From a virus, in the IMG/VR virus record IMGVR_UViG_3300009034_000001, positions 124,001 through 188,000 of that record: a DNA stretch of 64,000 bases; one strand, 5' to 3'. Below, piece after piece: positions 43,423-50,965 of this stretch. The notes beneath the pieces were generated by a model that did not search any database, had not been told where the DNA came from, and was given only the letters and a program-made list of their open reading frames with translations. Made by a program: the position numbers and the translations under genes. The first letter of the stretch is position 1; each line of letters opens with the position of its first letter.

Positions 43423-43611
43423 TCACACCTCGGCTGTGTTGATCTTTTGGTTTAGTACACCCATGAGATAATTCGTGAACTTAACAACCTCTTCTTTCCC
43501 AAACCTCTTCTCAAAAGTCTCTGAACAGTCAACATCATATGCGAAAGAGACAAACTCGTAATTTGAAACTGCCTTCTTGAGATTACGTTTTATCGTTTTT
43601 TCATTTAACAT
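43423..43611 (-). CDS. Small hypothetical protein
   Basis: 62 residues, alpha/beta, no motif. Unknown. Confidence 0.5.
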   Translation of the reverse strand: MLNEKTIKRNLKKAVSNYEFVSFAYDVDCSETFEKRFGKEEVVKFTNYLMGVLNQKINTAEV

Positions 43612-43620
43612 AACGTCACC

Positions 43621-43884
43621 TCACAACTTGGCTTTTCGAGCAAGTGCAATTAATGTTGCCAGATTAAACGTTTCTACCATTAGTTTCCCCGGCAACCTCC
43701 TTTCAAGAATTACAACAAACTCTTGACAGCCATTCATAATAAAATTAGGCAAAACCTGGTCGCCATAGGCATTATCAAGATTATAACCAACAACTCTCGC
43801 TTCGAGTTCTTGCTCATCTGGCTCATGCATATCATCACGACACCCTCGACAAATCTTTAAAAGTCTTGCTTTTGTTTCTTTCAT
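43621..43884 (-). CDS. Hypothetical protein
   Basis: 87 residues; starts MKETKARLLKICRGCRDD and has a conserved-looking DNAYGDQVLP segment. Possibly a zinc pair at CRGC. ATGA overlap with the upstream gene. Unknown. Confidence 0.5.
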   Translation of the reverse strand: MKETKARLLKICRGCRDDMHEPDEQELEARVVGYNLDNAYGDQVLPNFIMNGCQEFVVILERRLPGKLMVETFNLATLIALARKAKL

Positions 43885-44162
43885 AATTTAACCTCCACTT
43901 TGGGAAAAGGATCGTCGTTACCAAACCAATGACGCCATTCATCATTGGTCATATTTGGCCCCGGATAAGAGTAGTACAAGCCATGATAATCATGCCACAT
44001 TAACTTACCGCCATCAACACGAATACTATAAAATGTACTTCGGGTCCAAAAGTTTCGCCAGTGGTACCTTAACTTTGTATACTTAAACCAATGTGGAATA
44101 CCAAACCAATTCATTCTAAAATCCCAAGAACAACCGCAACCAACATAAATTAAATACTTCAC
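43881..44162 (-). CDS. Aromatic-rich hypothetical protein
   Basis: 93 residues, unusually rich in Trp, Tyr and Phe (WRNFWTRSTFYSI). Unknown. Confidence 0.5.
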   Translation of the reverse strand: MKYLIYVGCGCSWDFRMNWFGIPHWFKYTKLRYHWRNFWTRSTFYSIRVDGGKLMWHDYHGLYYSYPGPNMTNDEWRHWFGNDDPFPKVEVKL

Positions 44163-44177
44163 TTCAAACCGTCTCCT

Positions 44178-44705
44178 TTATACTTGACCTCTGATAAAAG
44201 GCCGGATTATCTCGGGATGCTCTTCACCCTCATCTACTGGCTTTCGAATCTTTTTTTCCGCAGTACCGGACTTTGGAATAATATAAAATCTCACAAAACA
44301 TTTAGCAAATTCAACTTGATAAGCCTCTTGTGGACATTCCATTAAGTAAACCATGTGCCTTTCCGATATCCATTCTAACAAATCATCAAGATCGGTCTCA
44401 TCCATCCTCTTCCAATGTTTATGTTTTTCTGCAGAAACATAAACCAACCCATTTCTTTTTAACCTACGCTTTCGACTTTTATGTACCGAAGAAGCTACTT
44501 GGATTGACTGCGGACCTTTGCGTTTCTTCCGAGACTGCTTCTTCTTAGGTTTAGATTTCTCGTTTGTCCGCGTGGAAATGTTAGGAACGTTTTGTTCTGG
44601 CTCAATAACAGGTTTCCTAAGTTTTGCATCATTTTCCTGTGTGGGTTGGACAATGTCCTGGCCATTCCCTTTTAGTACATCCTGCATCTTAATAATCTTT
44701 GTCAT
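44178..44705 (-). CDS. Lysine-rich hypothetical protein
   Basis: About 175 residues; start at 44705 with GGAGG. The middle is strongly basic (KSKPKKKQSRKKRKG and KSRKRRLKRNG), then a folded C-terminal part. Nucleic-acid binding is plausible. Confidence 0.55.
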   Translation of the reverse strand: MTKIIKMQDVLKGNGQDIVQPTQENDAKLRKPVIEPEQNVPNISTRTNEKSKPKKKQSRKKRKGPQSIQVASSVHKSRKRRLKRNGLVYVSAEKHKHWKRMDETDLDDLLEWISERHMVYLMECPQEAYQVEFAKCFVRFYIIPKSGTAEKKIRKPVDEGEEHPEIIRPFIRGQV

Positions 44706-44725
44706 ACAAGCCTCCGACAAAACAT

Positions 44726-45379
44726 TTATAATACAACAACACTGTCCTCAACGGACAACTCGACAAATTTTTCTTCAATCTTAAGCTGTGGAAATGGATG
44801 TAAACACAAATAGTAACGTCCATAAACGAGCCACACCCAAGTTACATGCAATTTCTTAAAGAGTTTCTTTGAAAACCACTTATTTATACGCCGTTTAGCT
44901 TCATCAAACACCGTGATATACTTAATTCTAACAACACGCCTTAGATGGTTTGAAATAACAACTTCAAGGTCCGCAATTTTAATAGGAGGACATGTCATCG
45001 GCATGTCAGTTGTACTAGTTAAATCCTTATACAAGTCATGTACCTTCTTTGGACTCACCAAAACCTTCGTTGGGGTAAAACCTTTAAGTGATAACCACGT
45101 CCTCTGGGCTTCAATTTCAGCAATTACTCTTGAACCAAAACTCACCGTCTCAAATGTCAAATCTTCAAACTCAGGTGGAACACTCGAAATGGAATCAACT
45201 ATTTCAACACTTGGTCTAAACACAACAAATCTAACCTGTTGTTCAACAGGTTCAAGTCCAGAACGCATAATGAAGCTTAAACCTCGTTCAAAAGCAGACT
45301 TTACAATATCAAGTCTAAATGAATGTCTAAGCTCACCCCAAACCTGTTCTGTCATCTTTAAACAATGAATAGACTCCAA
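44726..45379 (-). CDS. Hypothetical protein, 217 residues
   Basis: Mixed alpha/beta with a basic C-terminal half. No motif recognised. Neighbours give no clue. Confidence 0.55.
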   Translation of the reverse strand: MESIHCLKMTEQVWGELRHSFRLDIVKSAFERGLSFIMRSGLEPVEQQVRFVVFRPSVEIVDSISSVPPEFEDLTFETVSFGSRVIAEIEAQRTWLSLKGFTPTKVLVSPKKVHDLYKDLTSTTDMPMTCPPIKIADLEVVISNHLRRVVRIKYITVFDEAKRRINKWFSKKLFKKLHVTWVWLVYGRYYLCLHPFPQLKIEEKFVELSVEDSVVVL

Positions 45380-45397
45380 CGGTTAAATCACCTCCCA

Positions 45398-45610
45398 TTA
45401 CCAATCCTCTTTTTTTACCTCATTAACGCCAAATGGCCTTTGGCCTTTGTACCACTTTGCATCTTCTGGAGCATCGGCTAATATTTTCTCCTTCAATTCC
45501 TCGTACTTACCATGATACTCAGGCTTTTCTTGCCCATCAGGCCCAAAAGCTGAAACAGTATCATCATCCCAATGAATTACCTCATTAATTGGAACGTTAG
45601 TCTCTACCAT
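45398..45610 (-). CDS. Small acidic protein
   Basis: 70 residues with FGPDGQEKPEYHGKY and a helical end. Its gene lies just downstream of the tRNA-Pro in transcription. Confidence 0.5.
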   Translation of the reverse strand: MVETNVPINEVIHWDDDTVSAFGPDGQEKPEYHGKYEELKEKILADAPEDAKWYKGQRPFGVNEVKKEDW

Positions 45611-45636
45611 CTTGCAACACCTCCTTACTTTCTGGT

Positions 45637-45714
45637 TGGTCTGGAAGGGAGGATTTGAACCTCCAACAACCTGGCTCCAAACCAGGGGCTCTATCCAGAC
45701 TGAGCTACTTCCAG
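45637..45714 (-). tRNA. tRNA-Pro (anticodon TGG)
   Basis: On the minus strand the acceptor CTGGAAG pairs with CTTCCAG, followed by A and an encoded CCA. The anticodon stem CCTGG/CCAGG closes TTTGGAG, so the anticodon is TGG. D arm GCTC...GAGC and T arm GGAGG/CCTCC are present. 78 nt with CCA. Its 5' end lies 2 nt after the stop codon of the upstream gene. Confidence 0.96.
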
Positions 45715-45715
45715 A

Positions 45716-45937
45716 TTAAACATCTTCCCACCCACAAGGCCACCAATCATCCAAATCAAACCAACTGTTGACTGGGTTAAGTTCAATAATCTCAGCGCCA
45801 TCGTGTGGATAAGAATAAGCCTGCAACTGACAAACCCGATCGACATCACAAACCATAAGTGCTTCTTTATACTCAAATGTAATAAAACGTTTAGCTTTGT
45901 TGTAACCCGATATCCGACAAGCATCTTCAAATCTCAT
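45716..45937 (-). CDS. Small hypothetical protein
   Basis: 73 residues; strand-rich start, acidic/aromatic C-terminus (WFDLDDWWPCGW). GAGGTG before the ATG. Its stop codon nearly abuts tRNA-Pro. Unknown. Confidence 0.55.
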   Translation of the reverse strand: MRFEDACRISGYNKAKRFITFEYKEALMVCDVDRVCQLQAYSYPHDGAEIIELNPVNSWFDLDDWWPCGWEDV

Positions 45938-45948
45938 TGTAATTCACC

Positions 45949-46197
45949 TCAGAATGGATTACTCCTTCTACGAATTTTCCTTTTATTAACTTTACCCTTT
46001 CTTTTACCGGCTCGAGCCTCTCTTAAAGCTTTAAGGACAGCCTCTTCTGGATACAATCGGTCGTAGCCATAGTGATCAAGTGCATCATACCGGCCAGTAC
46101 TATAAAGTTCGTATTCCTGTAGTAAACAAACATCACACAAATCATACTCGTCTGGCATATAACTGCCACATTTACACAACTTTGTCCAACCCTTCAT
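45949..46197 (-). CDS. Zinc-binding basic protein
   Basis: 82 residues: CKCGSYMPDEYDLCDVC at the N-terminus (CxC...CxxC), basic C-terminus. Unknown. Confidence 0.55.
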   Translation of the reverse strand: MKGWTKLCKCGSYMPDEYDLCDVCLLQEYELYSTGRYDALDHYGYDRLYPEEAVLKALREARAGKRKGKVNKRKIRRRSNPF

Positions 46198-46218
46198 ATT
46201 ACACCGCCTTAAGATTAA

Positions 46219-47208
46219 TTACCTAAAGAAACAAAACCGTTCTAATTCAAATTCACTTTCTGACATTAACTTGCGGTAAATTTGAGCAGCACAGAAAATG
46301 TCTTGAATAGCCAACCCGGTTGAATCAAATACTGTTATTGTATCTAATGAAGGAATAACCGACTTCCTACCGGTAACAATTTCGCCAATATCCGCGTATA
46401 TATATGTTATATCAATTAAGCCTTTTGCAAGAGGCACATTAATTTCTCCACTTATTGATGCCTGTTCCCGATCATCAACAACTACCGTAGCAACATCAAG
46501 AATTGAGATATCTAATTCACGTTTGCCGGGTGCATCCGCGCCAATTGCGTTAATATGCATTCCATTCCGCAACCACTCCAGTCTAACTATTGGAATTAAA
46601 GACGGCGTTGTTGTAATAACGACATCAGCCACACGTAAAGTGTCTTGAACTGTAGAAGAAAGTTCACCTTTTATACCAAATTTGAAATGTGCCCATTGTA
46701 AAAACGTCACAGTATTTTTCTCATTAATATCCCAAGCAGTAACTTTCTCAATTCCAGGTCTGACAACCAACAAAGCTTCTAGTTGCGTCCTTGCTTGGAC
46801 TCCCGCGCCAATAAAAGCGGCTACCTTTGAATCTTTGCGAGCAAGATACTTCACTGCAACACCACCCGCAGCTCCAGTTCGCATGTTTGTAATATGTGTT
46901 CCATCCATAATTGCGATTGGAAAGCCAGTCTCCGGATCAAATAATGTTATAGTTGCCATTACTGTAGGCAAACGTTCATTCCGAGGATGAACACTCACAT
47001 TCTTTACGCCTGCAAGGTTGACCGATGGAATATAAGCAGGCATACAACGTAAGTCGCCTTTTAAAAATTGTAAATAAACCTTGGGCGGAGCTTGCACTTG
47101 ACCCCGGCCAAATTGTTTAAATACGCTTTCCACGGCATCTATATATTCCGGCATACTAAAAGCCTTTTCAATTTGGGAACGCGTAATTATATAGGTTGTC
47201 TTGTTCAT
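46219..47208 (-). CDS. Ornithine cyclodeaminase / mu-crystallin family
   Basis: 329 residues. The Rossmann loop is AAFIGAGVQARTQ and the family segments KNVSVHP (catalytic Lys region), MDGTHITNMRTGAAGGVA and IGADAPGKRELD are all present. Members include ornithine cyclodeaminase, alanine dehydrogenase and ketimine reductases, all NAD(P)-linked; the substrate cannot be decided. It ends with a short nonconserved tail. ATG start. An amino-acid metabolism gene is unusual for a phage. Confidence 0.85.
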   Translation of the reverse strand: MNKTTYIITRSQIEKAFSMPEYIDAVESVFKQFGRGQVQAPPKVYLQFLKGDLRCMPAYIPSVNLAGVKNVSVHPRNERLPTVMATITLFDPETGFPIAIMDGTHITNMRTGAAGGVAVKYLARKDSKVAAFIGAGVQARTQLEALLVVRPGIEKVTAWDINEKNTVTFLQWAHFKFGIKGELSSTVQDTLRVADVVITTTPSLIPIVRLEWLRNGMHINAIGADAPGKRELDISILDVATVVVDDREQASISGEINVPLAKGLIDITYIYADIGEIVTGRKSVIPSLDTITVFDSTGLAIQDIFCAAQIYRKLMSESEFELERFCFFR

Positions 47209-47228
47209 TTACACCTTCAAAGTAGAAA

Positions 47229-47339
47229 TTAGAAAACAGGCCGGAAGAACTTGCACGCGGCGTAACCAATCGCACACAACAAAAGCGCCATTACTATAAG
47301 ACACATACCAGCTATTAAGTAACAATCCTTTGAATCCAA
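47229..47339 (-). CDS. 36-residue membrane protein (TTG start)
   Basis: One helix (YLIAGMCLIVMALLLCAIGYAA), Cys-rich. TTG start with GAGGTG 6 nt upstream. Unknown. Confidence 0.45.
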   Translation of the reverse strand: MDSKDCYLIAGMCLIVMALLLCAIGYAACKFFRPVF

Positions 47340-47349
47340 TATGTTCACC

Positions 47350-47688
47350 TCAAATCAACTTTCTCCTGAGTCTACACAACTGTTTCATTAATTGTTTAAA
47401 TTTAGGCCCGGCTGAAGCTCCATAACCACCCCGCCTTGACCCTAAACCTTTTAAAACGCCAATCTGTTTTAAATGTTCGCCCATGCGATGATTAGTAATT
47501 TGAACCTCATCACTTTCAACAGCCTCTAGTGTATCTATCAAATCCCAGAACTCAAACCTTTCGCCTTCAACCCAGACAAAATCAACTTGTCTGGTTACCG
47601 GTTCCCGCTTATGTCTAACGTCTAAAGGCTTATAACTCAAATCAAAACTAAGTTGTTTATCTCTCATAATTTTCACTTTTTGCACCAT
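47350..47688 (-). CDS. Hypothetical protein
   Basis: 112 residues; a helical middle and a C-terminus rich in Gly, Ser and Arg (GSRRGGYGASAGPK). Stop and start overlap the next gene by 16 bases. Unknown. Confidence 0.5.
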   Translation of the reverse strand: MVQKVKIMRDKQLSFDLSYKPLDVRHKREPVTRQVDFVWVEGERFEFWDLIDTLEAVESDEVQITNHRMGEHLKQIGVLKGLGSRRGGYGASAGPKFKQLMKQLCRLRRKLI

Positions 47689-47870
47689 ACATAGGATTTA
47701 TTATCCTCTAAGTCTAAACCAATTAAGGATAACCTGAGACACTTTTTACAATACTCTACAGCCATTTCTCTGCTACAGTCGGTACAGTCTACCCACCTAG
47801 ATCCTGTTTTGTTTACTTTTATAGCTCTCTTTGTGACAAATCCAAAAAATTCTACTGCGATATTTTTCAT
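47673..47870 (-). CDS. Zinc-ribbon small protein
   Basis: 65 residues with CTDCSR, CKKC and VWCKK, consistent with a ribbon. Unknown. Confidence 0.55.
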   Translation of the reverse strand: MKNIAVEFFGFVTKRAIKVNKTGSRWVDCTDCSREMAVEYCKKCLRLSLIGLDLEDNKSYVWCKK

Positions 47871-47880
47871 GTTTCACCAA

Positions 47881-48099
47881 CTACCTCTTGGTGTTCAAAA
47901 ACTTTGGGTTAAAATTTGGCATGTGGATAATAGCGTGTAACCCACATACTGGACAAGACCAAATTTCGCGTACGCCCATATCATCAAACCACGTCATAGT
48001 ACTTCCACAGATGCACTTAAACCCAAAAATTCTATGCCAAACACGTTGCGCCCACGTTAAGTATACATATTTAGTTATTCCAACATCAGTTGGAGCCAT
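47881..48099 (-). CDS. Zinc-ribbon small protein
   Basis: 72 residues; CICGSTM ... WSCPVCGLHA is a clear zinc ribbon. Unknown. Confidence 0.55.
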   Translation of the reverse strand: MAPTDVGITKYVYLTWAQRVWHRIFGFKCICGSTMTWFDDMGVREIWSCPVCGLHAIIHMPNFNPKFLNTKR

Positions 48100-48130
48100 A
48101 GTTACAACCTCGTCATTAAACTAATAGTCA

Positions 48131-48403
48131 TTAACTCAAAAGCTCAAAGGCTTCACCCGACTTCTGCAAGATCCATTCACTTTCACTCTCGGTATCATAA
48201 ATCTCGATTTGTTGAGACTCAAAACCGAATAATTTTTCTAAGAAAGTCCTCTTGACTTCAATCATCTTTTTGAAAGTTGGTATTCGAAAGTAAATACCAC
48301 GCCTTCGATCGTTCGATTTAAAATAGATCTTTCTGTTTATACGATCAACTTTGTACTGTAAGTTTAACGAATTTGACAAAGTGTTTGAAATGAAAAGGTC
48401 CAC
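48131..48403 (-). CDS. Hypothetical protein
   Basis: 90 residues; strand-rich, basic first half and acidic end. Unknown. Confidence 0.5.
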   Translation of the reverse strand: MDLFISNTLSNSLNLQYKVDRINRKIYFKSNDRRRGIYFRIPTFKKMIEVKRTFLEKLFGFESQQIEIYDTESESEWILQKSGEAFELLS

Positions 48404-48438
48404 AACGTTTCCTTATTTGTTAAATGTAACGTCTTGGT

Positions 48439-48561
48439 TTAAAGTCCATTGCTTATGCCAACATACTCACTTGCAGCTGTCTCCAAAATTGGCTCGATTT
48501 GACTCAAAAATGCTCCCATAAAGAAAATACCTGAAAATATTTTTAACAAAGCAACCCACAT
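48439..48561 (-). CDS. 40-residue hydrophobic ORF
   Basis: N-terminal hydrophobic stretch (MWVALLKIFSGIFFMGAF) then an acidic helix. GAGGGG lies upstream of an in-frame TTG three codons before the ATG, so the start may be there. Unknown. Confidence 0.4.
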   Translation of the reverse strand: MWVALLKIFSGIFFMGAFLSQIEPILETAASEYVGISNGL

Positions 48562-48646
48562 AAATGCCAACCCAAATAACCCCTCACATTTTCACATTAC
48601 AGACCAAACTTAAATAAGTCAGTTCCAAACGGTCCATATTGGATTA

Positions 48647-49063
48647 TTAAATACATCTTTCCCTCACGATATTGTTTGGGCATCTTAGTAAGTCCGTTTC
48701 AGTAATGCCACTTATTACACCGGGCATGTAACCATGCCAACGAGTCTCAAATTTCTTTTCCCAAACATTCAAATAGCGCAACAGCTCTTCAGACTCAAAT
48801 TCACGCCACAAATGTGAATGCTTTTTAAGAAAGACCTCAGGCTCAACTGGCGACTTCTGAATGCAATATAATGGTTTAGCTGTACCATGAAATTCATTTG
48901 AATCCCAATGTAACTCTTCAAATAAATAATTGTGTCCAAACTTAACACGAGAAATAACAAAACTAGTGCGTTCTGAAATCCAAATACCGACTTTAGCTCT
49001 CCTAGCGACGATTCGGTACAAGTAGCCGTCCTTCAATTCACACATCTTCATGTAGTCATTCAT
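48647..49063 (-). CDS. Hypothetical protein
   Basis: About 138 residues from the ATG at 49063, which has AAGGGAG upstream. The frame is open to a TTG at 49150 (29 residues more), so the N-terminus is uncertain. Aromatic-rich, no motif. Confidence 0.5.
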   Translation of the reverse strand: MNDYMKMCELKDGYLYRIVARRAKVGIWISERTSFVISRVKFGHNYLFEELHWDSNEFHGTAKPLYCIQKSPVEPEVFLKKHSHLWREFESEELLRYLNVWEKKFETRWHGYMPGVISGITETDLLRCPNNIVRERCI

Positions 49064-49153
49064 ATTAATCTCCCTTACTTTGGAGGTTGTTGTCCAACGC
49101 CTTCCAGTTCTTCCTTTCACCCAAACATACCCACGAAAAGTATCGTGCAACCT

Positions 49154-49228
49154 TTAAAGACCATTGATGTAACTTAAAAAAAGATCAGACAAACTTAAAA
49201 AGAAAATTACTAACTTTAACGCTCGCAT
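49154..49228 (-). CDS. 24-residue membrane peptide
   Basis: Hydrophobic peptide (LKLVIFFLSLSDLFLSYI) with GGAGG 7 nt before the ATG, immediately after the structured region 49236-49380. Could be a leader or a small membrane peptide. Confidence 0.45.
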   Translation of the reverse strand: MRALKLVIFFLSLSDLFLSYINGL

Positions 49229-49235
49229 ATTTCAA

Positions 49236-49380
49236 CCTCCGCACAATTAAGGCCCCCGTCTTGGTGTAGTATATAGTCTAGCGGGTTCTGGCGGACTTAC
49301 ACTGTTGGACTAGCTTTCGTTTCCTACTAGCTTATACGCCCTGTGGGGAGCTCTTATGTCTCCTGTGCAGTCCGCGACAA
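49236..49380 (-). ncRNA. Structured intergenic RNA, candidate 1
   Basis: No ORF fits this stretch after the DUF932 gene stop. On the minus strand GCGGACT (49369-49375 region) pairs with AGTCCGC (49291-49297) in a perfect 7-bp stem; GCAC then pairs with GTGT past one bulged A, giving about 11 pairs around a 70-nt interior with a GGAG/CTCC hairpin. Downstream of the stem a GGGGGCC lies before the next ribosome site. It is not a tRNA. Strand is inferred from gene direction. Confidence 0.4.
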
Positions 49381-50196
49381 TTAATGAACTATATCAATTT
49401 CGTCATGATCAAGTACAAGTCTCGGTTCGTTAATATACTTATGCAGCACATTCCTACTGTCAAGACTTCTACTTAACGGCCTTCCAGAATGTGATAGAAC
49501 TTCGGTAAATGCATTAAAGACATCCCACTTAGTTGGATCTGGTTCCAACTTCCCAAGAATTTGTGTTCTGCCTTTCTGAGAAATTCCAAGCCGATTTACA
49601 ATATATTCAACGAGAGGTTGAGCTGTTAGTTCTGGTAAAGTAAACTGAGACCAATTTTTATAAAGTGCTACAAGGTCGTCAAGATTTTTCACGCCATCTT
49701 CAATTCTCTTCTGTAACACTTCACCACCAAGAAGATTGTGTTCCATGATCAACGGAAGAACGAAATCCTTCCTCTGGCCTATCATCCCATTTTCGCACAA
49801 TAGTCGCCACAAGCCAAAGAAAATTGCAGTTTTAAAGTGTTGTGTGTAATCATTTACAACAGTCATAGTTGTTTGTACCACATCGCCAACAACAACCTCA
49901 TGTTCAGCCTTATAGAACTTAAACAAAATGCACATCCTGCCGGCATTCTTTGAAAGTTCCCAGGACGGTTCAAAATCTCTTCCTGTGGCCACAAGACCAT
50001 TCAGTGCGGTATCGAGTACTTGAGCATGTGGAAAAACTGCTTTTTTCTTACTAATTGTGCCTAAGATTATCTTCCCATCCTTAACATCTCGCAAGATTGT
50101 ATCATACTTCGATCTCTTATGGGAATCCTCAGAAATTAATGGCTCACGATAAATCGGAAAGTCAATAACTTTCCGTAAAGGCTCAAATATTTCCAT
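49381..50196 (-). CDS. DUF932 family protein
   Basis: About 271 residues from the ATG at 50196 (GGAGG upstream; a longer frame begins earlier). The segment VVGDVVQTTMTVVNDY ... GLWRLLCENGMI matches the DUF932 signature (D-V ... N ... RL-C-NGM). Found on phages and plasmids; biochemical role unknown, single-strand DNA or recombination roles are sometimes guessed. Confidence 0.65.
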   Translation of the reverse strand: MEIFEPLRKVIDFPIYREPLISEDSHKRSKYDTILRDVKDGKIILGTISKKKAVFPHAQVLDTALNGLVATGRDFEPSWELSKNAGRMCILFKFYKAEHEVVVGDVVQTTMTVVNDYTQHFKTAIFFGLWRLLCENGMIGQRKDFVLPLIMEHNLLGGEVLQKRIEDGVKNLDDLVALYKNWSQFTLPELTAQPLVEYIVNRLGISQKGRTQILGKLEPDPTKWDVFNAFTEVLSHSGRPLSRSLDSRNVLHKYINEPRLVLDHDEIDIVH

Positions 50197-50212
50197 AACG
50201 TTATCCTCCATT

Positions 50213-50404
50213 TTAATTACGTGCCCGGCGTAAAAGTCGTGGAAACCGCAGAAGCTCATGAGCATTGTGATTACAAATTGTGTTTAAAAACAAATCAATA
50301 CCTTTCGATGTTGAACTAACAGATACCCTTATGGAGAGTCCACACATACATAGTAAAACTTTTGTACCTCCTAGTAATCTCCTTCTTGTTTCTCTAGTTA
50401 ATTT
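50213..50404 (-). CDS. Doubtful small ORF
   Basis: A frame of about 64 residues from an ATG near 50404 that overlaps the end of the CPxC gene. The sequence is basic with no motif and no good ribosome site. It may be untranslated. Confidence 0.25.
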   Translation of the reverse strand, partial: KLTRETRRRLLGGTKVLLCMCGLSIRVSVSSTSKGIDLFLNTICNHNAHELLRFPRLLRRARN

Positions 50405-50603
50405 CATCTGCCACAACCTCACGAATTTTATACGTAACAGCTTGGAATTGCAACTTAGATTTCTTCTCAATCGAGCAAGACACCCTCGGGGGGCCGGAAC
50501 AAAACTTGTGGGCCTTGACTTTGTAAACACGATTTTGTTTACATCTCAAAATCACACGACTGTTACTACGTTTTATTTTGAAATGACAAATTGGACAAAT
50601 CAT
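50394..50603 (-). CDS. Zinc-binding small protein
   Basis: 69 residues; CPICHFKI at the start and two more Cys (RCKQN, FCSGPP) make a ribbon-like pattern. GTGAGG precedes the ATG. It follows the structured RNA at 50625-50749. Confidence 0.5.
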   Translation of the reverse strand: MICPICHFKIKRSNSRVILRCKQNRVYKVKAHKFCSGPPRVSCSIEKKSKLQFQAVTYKIREVVADEIN

Positions 50604-50624
50604 ACAAACCTCACGTTATCTAAT

Positions 50625-50749
50625 GCAGCCCTTACCCAAACCCAGATTATGCACAACGGAAAGCGCACTGGACGGTACCTGACCAACCATACAAGAGCGG
50701 GCACTACTTTCTTATATGGCCCGTTGTTCTACCGGACGGTAAGGACTGC
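50625..50749 (-). ncRNA. Structured intergenic RNA, candidate 2
   Basis: A 125-nt stretch without a minus-strand gene. Closing stem: 50625-50636 with 50738-50749, 12 pairs. Inside: 50673-50677 with 50730-50734 (5 pairs), 50687-50696 with 50710-50719 (10 pairs), and 50642-50645/50668-50671 plus 50650-50654/50663-50667 (9 pairs). Three of these stems contain a U-G or G-U pair that on the plus strand would be an A-C mismatch, so the minus strand is favoured. A loop GCCC can also meet an upstream GGGC, giving a possible pseudoknot. Family unknown. Confidence 0.65.
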
Positions 50750-50754
50750 TTGAC

Positions 50755-50946
50755 TTATATCAACCAAATTGTCTTGTCCAAATAATCTAAGCCAAACTCT
50801 CCAAGCGTCGAATGAGCAACTTCAACGGATTCGCAACCAAGTAGCCTATCAACTAAATGGACAACTTCAGTATGTTGAAGACGACCAATTACTTCAATCC
50901 AATTTAAGTTGTTCATTGTAAGTACGCCAGCTTTTTGTGCCTCCAT
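50755..50946 (-). CDS. Small hypothetical protein
   Basis: 63 residues, helical, GAGGTT before the ATG. Ends just 5' of the structured RNA. Unknown. Confidence 0.5.
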   Translation of the reverse strand: MEAQKAGVLTMNNLNWIEVIGRLQHTEVVHLVDRLLGCESVEVAHSTLGEFGLDYLDKTIWLI

Positions 50947-50965
50947 TGTTAACCTCGATCGAACG

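Noticed and set aside
45691-45930. Minus-strand 79-residue frame overlapping the 45716 gene and tRNA-Pro
   Set aside because: It runs into the tRNA and has no ribosome site; the 45716-45937 frame has GAGGTG before its ATG.
49291-49375. A tRNA in the structured region
   Set aside because: The 7-bp stem has acceptor length but there is no T-loop GTTCGA-like sequence, no D arm and no CCA.
49236-49380. Hammerhead ribozyme
   Set aside because: GGAAACGAAAG resembles the GAAA element but the CUGAUGA core and correct stems are absent.
50280-50753. 157-residue plus-strand reading frame
   Set aside because: It is antisense to a CPxC gene with ribosome site and to the structured RNA 50625-50749; no Shine-Dalgarno and no protein motif.
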